Source of the DNA: Pithys albifrons albifrons
Taxonomy: Eukaryota > Chordata > Aves > Passeriformes > Thamnophilidae
Assembly (NCBI RefSeq): GCF_047495875.1
Contig: NC_092465.1
Coordinates: forward strand, 3,202,347-3,266,346
Reading direction: 5' to 3'
DNA length: 64,000 bases
Positions 58,901 to 64,000 of this stretch are shown one piece after another. The notes under the pieces were generated by a model. The model was given only the letters and a program-made list of their open reading frames with translations, searched no databases and had not been told where the DNA came from. Each line of letters starts with the position of its first letter. Positions within the stretch are counted from its first letter, which is position 1. Position numbers and translations under genes: made by a program.

Positions 58901-59137
58901 CAGATGGACTTAACATGTCATGGCCCTGCAACCAGGCTGATTGTATAGCAGGAAACACACCTGAGTGAAGAGACATCCTCCAGCTGTGGGTACGTTCCCA
59001 GTCCACAAAGGGTTAGCAGTAGCCCAGGTTTGCTAATGCTAGTGCTGGCCATTCCCAAATTTACAGTCATAAGATGCCACCTCTTCTGAATGTGGTCACT
59101 AAGTTAGGCTTAGTTGACTGCTCTGTAAAGTTAAATA
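55906..59137. other. 3.2 kb of unique non-coding DNA
   Basis: No repeat or exon recognised apart from a T14 run at 58059-58072. The 150-codon frame at 57070-57522 and the 116-codon minus frame at 56195-56545 have no domain I recognise. Confidence 0.4.
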
Positions 59138-59623
59138 CTGGGCTCAGATTTGGGGCCCTCAGTGAGAGACATTGGAGCATGTCCAGAGAGTGGGAATGGG
59201 AGCTGGGGAAGGGTCTGGAGCACAAATCCTGTGAGGAGCAGCTGAGGGTGCTCAGCCTGGAGAAAAGGTTGCTCAGGGGGACCTTCTCACTCTCTACAAC
59301 TCCCTGGCAGGAGGAGGGAGCCGGGAGGGGTCAGGCTCTGCTCCCAGGGAACAAGGGACAGGACAAGAGGAAATGGCTTCAAGCTGTGCCAGGGGAGGTT
59401 TACACTGATTATTAAGAAAAATTTCTTCACCAAAAGGGTGGTCAGGCATTGGAACAGCCTTTCTAGGGCAGTAGTGGAGTCCTCAGCCCTGGAGCAACTT
59501 AAAAGCTGTGTGGATGTGCCACTTGAGGACATGGTTTAGTGGTGGGTTTGGCAGTGCTGGGGGAACAGTTGGACTCAATCTTAGAGGCCTTTTCCAACCC
59601 TAATGGTTCTGTGATCCTGTGAC
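59138..59623 (+). mobile_element. CR1 LINE, 5'-truncated, the longest copy here
   Basis: It starts near actgggctcagatttggggc and covers gaagggtctggagcacaaat, ctcagcctggagaaaagg, gggacaggacaagaggaaa, aaatttcttcaccaaaaggg, gtcaggcattggaacagcc and cagttggactcaatcttag. It ends tttccaaccctaatggttct with gtgatcctgtgac. The frame 59074-59415 and minus frame 59287-59532 are CR1 sequence. Confidence 0.95.
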
Positions 59624-62600
59624 TGCTCTGAGCCATCACACCATGGAATGTGCTGTGCAGGGCAATGCCCAGCCAAGCTCAGTTCCCGGGTTTCACCTGG
59701 ATTCTGTGGGAATTGTGCACTCACCTCTCCATTACCATGTGCTGGAAAGGAATCTGTCAGAGCACCAAGAAGAAGCTGTACCAGGAATTTATTGGAGTTT
59801 TCAGGCAGCAAAACTTTGATCAATACTCTGTACTTTGAGAGGGGGTGTGCTGCACTTTGTGGTCTCTGCCACTTCTGTGTGGCTCTAGCAAAACTTATTG
59901 AACTCTTCCAGAAAGCAGAGATGCCCTTCAGCTCACCTTAACTGAAGTTCTTTGGTGCCACCTGGGACGTGACAGGCCAAAGCACAAGCCAAGGTCGTTA
60001 TTGCTACTATTTCTATACAAGCATATTTTTAGTCTTAGGCTTAGGGATCAGAGAAAAGGGAATATTTGAAGGGGAAATAACTGGAAAAATGAGTAAAGAT
60101 CATAGTTCCAGTTTACACAACTCACAGTAAGCTTCAGGTTAAGGTATCTAAGGTTAAAAAACCCCAAGATGCACCAATGCAGGCAACTGTTAGGAGGGTT
60201 TAACCTCACAACACTAAATTCATGTGCCAAAAATATAATTCTTCTGTGTTCAAAGAGTGTAAGTTCTCTGTAACAAAGTGAATCTTGCAAAAGGAGATTC
60301 CTGAATAGATGTCTCTCTCTGGCTTGATGCATTTGTCCCAAGTTGAAAATTCATGTAGTTGATGTAACAGTTCAAAATACACAATTGACATTAAAAATGT
60401 GGAGTAATGGTTTTGTTTCCAAATGAATTATGGGCATGTGATGGCACATCTGTTCCAACATGCTTTCTTGGTGCACTGTCTTTTCCAAGTCCTTTTTTTT
60501 CCCTGTGGAAATTCACTCGGGTGAGATTCTGCCATTTTTATTCATATTGTATAGCAGCTTGTTTTATGCCTTACCTTGCTGATATAATGAAGACAGAATG
60601 AAGCTAAAACTCACTTGAGAAAGGACCAAAAAAAAAAAAAGGTATTCTCAAGACTTGTCAAAGATTAGAGTCAAAGTTTCAGGTCAGTTCTCTTCATATG
60701 AAATCTCCTATTTATATATTCAGAATAGCTGACCAGCAAAATTTGGGGGTTAATTTATTTTTGTGTAGTATTTGCCTTTGGGGAGAGGAGGGTTTTGTTG
60801 AGTGCTCAGCCCCAGAACCAAATGCTTTGTCTCATTTTAAAAGTGATTTGTAAGGAACTGAGGATCCAGAACTTGGTTTTGATCTAAAACGTAGCAGACA
60901 GTGCAAATACCCACATTATGTCTCATCAAATCAGCTTCTGTGCAAATAAAAGTCAGAACTGATGTAAGATCATGTGTGCAACAGATCTGAGATGAGCATC
61001 TCACTCTTGTGATTAAAATAATTAACAAGGGAACAAATTAATATTTTTTAAATGACCAATAATGGAGAAAATTTGTTTTGTTTGTCCTTTGAATGTTGAA
61101 GTACTACCTGAAGACATTATAAAGTCAAGATTAGCTAAAGTACTTGAATTGTTGGGCTCTTTAACTTGCCTTCATTATACCTTCCATGATCTATAGATTC
61201 ACTTTATGTAGACCATATGCAGTTAAAAATAACTGGAGTTGCTGTATTTTTATATGCCTTTGTAAGCATTTCCAACTGCAAAGGGATTTTTTTTTTCATA
61301 AACACAGAAAACCCCAACAAGCTTTATGTTTTCATTTCACCTCTTCCCTTTTTATTTTTTTATAGAAATGCTACAAAGGGGAACTTTTGATAAGTATTAC
61401 CAGCAAAGCCCAGTGTTGCAACACAGTTAAGTGCTGCAGAGTTTCTATTTAAGGTTACCTGGCATAGTCAGCTCAGCCAGATGTACTTCTGCTATTGGAT
61501 AATCTCATTTGCTGACAATGTGCAATGCCTTAAAAAAAAGAAAAAAAAAGGAAGTGTCTAGGTGAGTTATATCCAAATCACACATATTTTTTGAGTGAAA
61601 ATTAAACGTGAGCTTGAATTTAGCCTTTAATTACATTTCATTCCCTACCTCCAACAAACAAATTTTTATAACCTCTCCAATGAAGAAAGTCATATTTTGT
61701 GAATTACTTGCATGGAAACTTCCCAGGAGCAAAAGTTATTTAGGAAATTTTCTATTATTTGTATCACTCACAGATTATTCTCCAGGTTCCCAACTATTCC
61801 ATAAGATAAATTATCCTTTTCAAAGGATTTTGTATATGAGTTTATTTTCATTTTAGAGCTTTTATCTGAGTTGCTATCTGGCAAATGGAAATTATGCTTG
61901 TGAAGAGGGAAGCCCAGCATAAAAATAGGATCCATCACACCGTGTTTGGGGGATATATAATAGAGCTCTTACAGCATGTTAGGGACTTAAATCATCTCAA
62001 AATCTTATTTTTCTATGAATCTTTGCGGTGCAAGCTGTAATATAAATCAACAACAGAAAGGGAAGAGTTTTGTGTGTATGTGAAGACATAAAATGGTATT
62101 GCTTAAGTGAAGCATTAAAAATAAGTACTACTTAAATTATCTTCCCTAATAAGATATGTCTGTCATCTTTTCATTTAGCATTGGCTTGGAGGAGCCTGCA
62201 TTGTTCTGTCAGGACTAAAAGATGAAAACCCGACCACATTGGAGCATGTGCTTAAACAAGCAAGACTAAGTATTAAATCTGAGTCCTCTCTCCTTCAAAA
62301 AGCATTTTTACAAGTGGAAAGTTGCTCAGCTTAGATAGTTCATCCATTTTCCAGAGCCCTTTAAACCTGCATAATACAGGGAAGGTCCAAATGCTATAAA
62401 ACCTCTTTAACTATTGATATGTATTTGTAGATAGCAATGTAAATTCTGCCACAAATCCATGTAAGAAAATGACTACATCTAAACACAGAATTGGTGCACA
62501 GCTACACTTTAACGTGACAGTGTTGGCTCCTTAATTCTAACACCATGGAGGAAGGTTGGGGTTTATTTTTACACAGTCAAGGCTTTAAAATTATTGCCAT

Positions 62601-64000
62601 TGAAAATCAATATTGAGCAGCTGCCAACAAAAATATCATGGAATGCATCCTTTGTACAAACAGCTGCAAATACATTATTGAATATACAGACAGAGCTTGA
62701 GCTTCTCTCCAAAGCTGGGTCCAGTGCAGAAATCCACCTGTTTGTACTCTTGGGATATAATATCACCATATATTAATTAATTTCCTCTATCAGCTGAGAA
62801 ATCATTGTTTTCTCACTGTGAATAATACATTTGTGGCCATTGCACACTTCCTTTTTGTGGACTGGTGAGTTTCCTTGGCAAAAGCAGTGGCAACAAACTG
62901 GTTTGGAAGTTGTCAAGGTATATGAACAAAATTTCAAGTTACCCTTGAAATATTTACACTACTGCTGTTTGCAGATTGTCTTCAGTTAGCAATGTGCTCA
63001 CAGTAACATTTTTGGATGGTTGTGTTTAATTTATATCATGAATAAAATCAGTAACATGTTAATAATTACATTTTTTTTAAAGAACACACTAAAGAATGAC
63101 CAGTTGGGGAGAGTCTGTTCACAGGAGAGAGTACACACTCTGTGACCAAATTCTTAACCCAGCCTTACACATCCTACACCCCAGAAAGTCATGGATTAGA
63201 CATCCTTCGTGTTTCACAATCCTGTCCACCCTCTTTTACCAGGAAAGCAAACCCTTTGGTTTTAAACTCACTTAATGTGGCAAAAGTGTATAATAAAAGA
63301 AAGCAGAGGGAGGGAGGCTGGCAGGAAGCTCTTGATCCTTTTACAGAAACTGCCTGTTTGGCTGGGCAGAAGCTGCTGGAGAGCCTTAAACATTCTTACA
63401 TGCAAAGGCTCTTTGGCTTCAGTTCGGGGCAGCCCAAAACCCTTTAGTTTCTGGTAGCCACGTTTGCAGCATCCATGGCCATTGCATTGTAGGTCAAATA
63501 CTGTTTAAACCTTAAGACTGTGCTTCTAAGAGCTGGATCTCTGATTCCATTCCATTTAGGACACTGCAACCTCTTCAACTCCTGAAGCAAATGACTCTTG
63601 AACATCTTAATTCTTTAGAAGTAAATTTTTTCTCTTATTTTTTTCCCTTTTTCACCCCACTCTGCCCCTTGGCACCCCAACTCCACAGGCTTTTCTTTTT
63701 CTCCATACAACAAACAGGAAACCCACAAACTTCATCAGCAGGCTGTGCTTTTCTCTTGAAAGCCAAGATGCTGAGGCTCAGCATACAAGTCACATGTTCG
63801 TGCCTTCCCTGCTCACAAACCACCCTGCAGCTCACTCCAGAAAATCAGTAAACTTAGAAGGTTAAAAATAAAGGGGCCTCTTCATTTTGGGGCGATATCT
63901 TGGCGTGGTCAGGAGGAGAAAGAGTCCTGAGGTGGAGATTTGAATCAAATAGAGGGAATAATTATTGAATATTTAGAGAATATAATCATTTAGGGAATAG
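59624..64000. other. 4.4 kb of unique AT-rich DNA, possibly conserved in part
   Basis: No CR1 landmark found to the end of the window. An A12 run lies at about 60629-60640 and an A/G tract at 61531-61550. Candidate conserved blocks are at 62160-62340 and 62480-62900. Overlapping frames near 59619-59941, 62569-62776, 63142-63457 and 63591-63851 show no domains. Confidence 0.4.

Noticed and set aside
1..64000. Endogenous retrovirus or other provirus
   Set aside because: I looked for paired long terminal repeats, primer-binding-site-like sequence and gag/pol-type frames and saw none. The only reverse transcriptase remnant is the LINE fossil at 18014-18835.
1..64000. Bacterial-type systems: CRISPR arrays, operons, phage or defence islands
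   Set aside because: No regular spacer arrays, no dense coding and no ribosome binding sites. The sequence is vertebrate nuclear DNA.

Overview
This looks like a bird nuclear genome, most likely a songbird (passerine). Composition is AT-rich. The dominant interspersed repeat is the CR1 LINE: I recognise about 27 copies, nearly all 5'-truncated, and on the minus strand they begin with the typical CR1 3' end (atagaatggtttgggttgg-like). A short tRNA-Ile-derived SINE with a CR1-X-like tail at 6745-6870 resembles TguSINE1, a family I know only from passerines. Lineage is inferred from the repeats alone; no gene places the window.

I find no convincing protein-coding exon, rRNA, functional tRNA, CRISPR array or retroviral provirus. 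Open reading frames are short, spread over all frames, and either fall in CR1 sequence (for example 27674-28015, 45599-46060, 50710-50982) or look like chance frames. The best reading is a gene desert or a very long intron.

Layout. 1-14.3 kb: unique DNA broken by many CR1 stubs, the SINE, a G/T-rich tract, an A-rich tract and an odd 40-bp direct duplication around a CR1-tail-like insert (12289-12399). 14.3-27.6 kb: almost free of recognisable young repeats, but holding a degraded L2-type reverse transcriptase on the minus strand (18014-18835). 27.6-28.3 kb: two CR1 copies in tandem. 28.3-33.7 kb: AT-rich, repeat-poor DNA with retained CpGs, the strongest candidate for a cluster of conserved non-coding elements. 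33.7-34.6 kb: two fossil CR1/L3-type pieces of a much older generation, then a younger CR1. 35-41 kb: more candidate conserved blocks with two CR1 copies. 41-47.3 kb: accessory-looking stretch with a 22-bp tandem repeat, adjacent CR1 copies, a small CpG cluster, a 165-bp-period tandem array (42821-43440) and four more CR1 pieces. 47.3-64 kb: mostly unique DNA with CR1 copies at 50.7, 53.2, 55.1 and 59.1 kb and another fossil CR1 at 55.6 kb.

No genes work together here. What can be read is a stratified repeat record: L2 and L3/CR1 fossils, older CR1 and CR1-X pieces, a passerine SINE, and two close CR1 copies. Between them lie unique blocks that may be distant regulatory DNA. Every conservation claim is inference from composition and motif content, because no alignment could be run.
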